Shown piece by piece: positions 5,013 to 5,534 of a DNA stretch of 5,534 nucleotides. A program made the translations under genes and the position numbers. The stretch is from NCBI GenBank assembly GCA_002770955.1, contig PCUH01000019.1, positions 1 through 5,534 on the forward strand. Reading direction: 5' to 3'. The notes beneath the pieces were generated by a model. That model searched no databases, had not been told where the DNA came from, and saw only the letters and a list, made by a program, of their open reading frames with translations. Origin of the DNA: Flavobacteriales bacterium CG18_big_fil_WC_8_21_14_2_50_32_9 (lineage in GTDB: Bacteria > Bacteroidota > Bacteroidia > Flavobacteriales_E > Vicingaceae). Position 1 is the stretch's first letter, and each line of letters opens with the position of its first letter.

Positions 5013-5534
5013 ATGCCGCATAAAATAAATATTTCAGAGGAAAACAATACACTTACGATTATAATTAATGCATTTTATGATGAAAAGAAGCAACAACTTT
5101 TATTCCTATGGATTGTATTGTTTTCTATTTGTGGAATTGCTATTTTTAGTCAGTTTTTTGTTGATTATCCAATGGAAACAAAATTGTTTTTTGGAGTTTA
5201 TGTGGCTTTTTGGTTATTTTTTGAGTTTAAAGTCATTTATGCTTTTCGATGGAGAAAATATGGCTCAGAAATTTTTACTATTGAGGAAAACAATATTATT
5301 CTTTCTAAAAAAATTGGAAATAGAGGAATTACCGAAACTTACCCTATTGAAGATGTGAAAAATTTTCAACTTATCAAATATAAAGATAATTTTGTTCACG
5401 CTATCAATAGTAATTATTGGAGTATTAATAAATATACCATTTCGTTTGACTTCAACAACCAAACCATTCCATTTGGGATAGAACTGAATGAAAATCAAGC
5501 CAAAAACATCATTCATACAATTAACAATTTTGTT
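5013..5534 (+). CDS. Two-helix membrane protein of unknown function, partial
   Basis: The frame stays open for 174 codons from ATG 5013 to the right edge, so the C-terminus is missing, though the protein may be nearly complete. The family is not recognised. Residues 1-27 are polar with a short beta-like run (NTLTIIINAF). Two hydrophobic helices lie at about 29-49 and 57-78, followed by a positive patch (FRWRKYG) that suggests the ends face the cytoplasm. Residues 84-174 alternate hydrophobic and polar residues like beta strands (SEIFTIEENNIILSKK, KYTISFDFNNQTIPFGI) and end in a helix-like stretch (ENQAKNIIHTINNF). This is the layout of small membrane PH-like proteins and resembles in plan, not in visible sequence, the gene at 1124-1615. 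An in-frame ATG at 4965 would add 16 residues (MPFRYSIIIFVKNKFT); the -7 element at 4988-4995 favours the shorter form. It is transcribed away from the TPR-peptidase operon. Confidence 0.75.
   Translation, partial: MPHKINISEENNTLTIIINAFYDEKKQQLLFLWIVLFSICGIAIFSQFFVDYPMETKLFFGVYVAFWLFFEFKVIYAFRWRKYGSEIFTIEENNIILSKKIGNRGITETYPIEDVKNFQLIKYKDNFVHAINSNYWSINKYTISFDFNNQTIPFGIELNENQAKNIIHTINNFV

Noticed and set aside
5068..5516. Plus frame 5068-5358 and minus frame 5265-5516
   Set aside because: Both overlap the longer open gene from 5013, whose membrane helices and uninterrupted 174 codons are the better explanation.

Overview
The window is AT-rich and looks like chromosomal DNA from a member of the Bacteroidota, probably Flavobacteriales-like. 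Three things point that way: a secreted peptidase ending in a type IX secretion (T9SS) sorting domain, start codons preceded by A/T-rich stretches without clear Shine-Dalgarno sequences, and several matches to the Bacteroidota -7 promoter element TAnnTTTG. No rRNA, tRNA, CRISPR array, transposase or integrase gene is visible.

Layout, left to right. (1) 1-837, minus strand: the N-terminal 279 residues of a type IIA topoisomerase B subunit (topoisomerase IV ParE-like); the rest lies beyond the left edge. (2) 991-1629: a cassette-like module. A small membrane-protein gene (1124-1615, minus) is bracketed by a 14-bp inverted repeat that overlaps its stop codon and abuts its true start codon. Its downstream side carries a long imperfect hairpin site that resembles an integron attC fold. 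(3) 1616-2000: a non-coding stretch with a good Bacteroidota promoter reading leftward into the small gene, a leader of about 180 nt containing palindromes and repeated GCGT motifs, and a second inverted-repeat element whose end overlaps the stop codon of the next gene. (4) 2001-4900, minus: a probable two-gene operon, a signal-peptide protein with a TPR-like middle and a highly charged tail, followed 35 nt later by an M1 metallopeptidase with a T9SS tail. (5) From 5013, plus: a divergent gene for a two-transmembrane-helix protein that runs off the right edge.

The topoisomerase is a housekeeping gene. The peptidase and its upstream partner are exported proteins, possibly made together. The most unusual part is 991-2004, where a small ORF sits exactly between inverted repeats beside hairpin-rich sites. 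This organisation suggests a mobile or exchangeable gene cassette inserted between the operon and parE. That reading is inference: no recombinase is encoded here, and comparison with other copies would be needed to confirm it.
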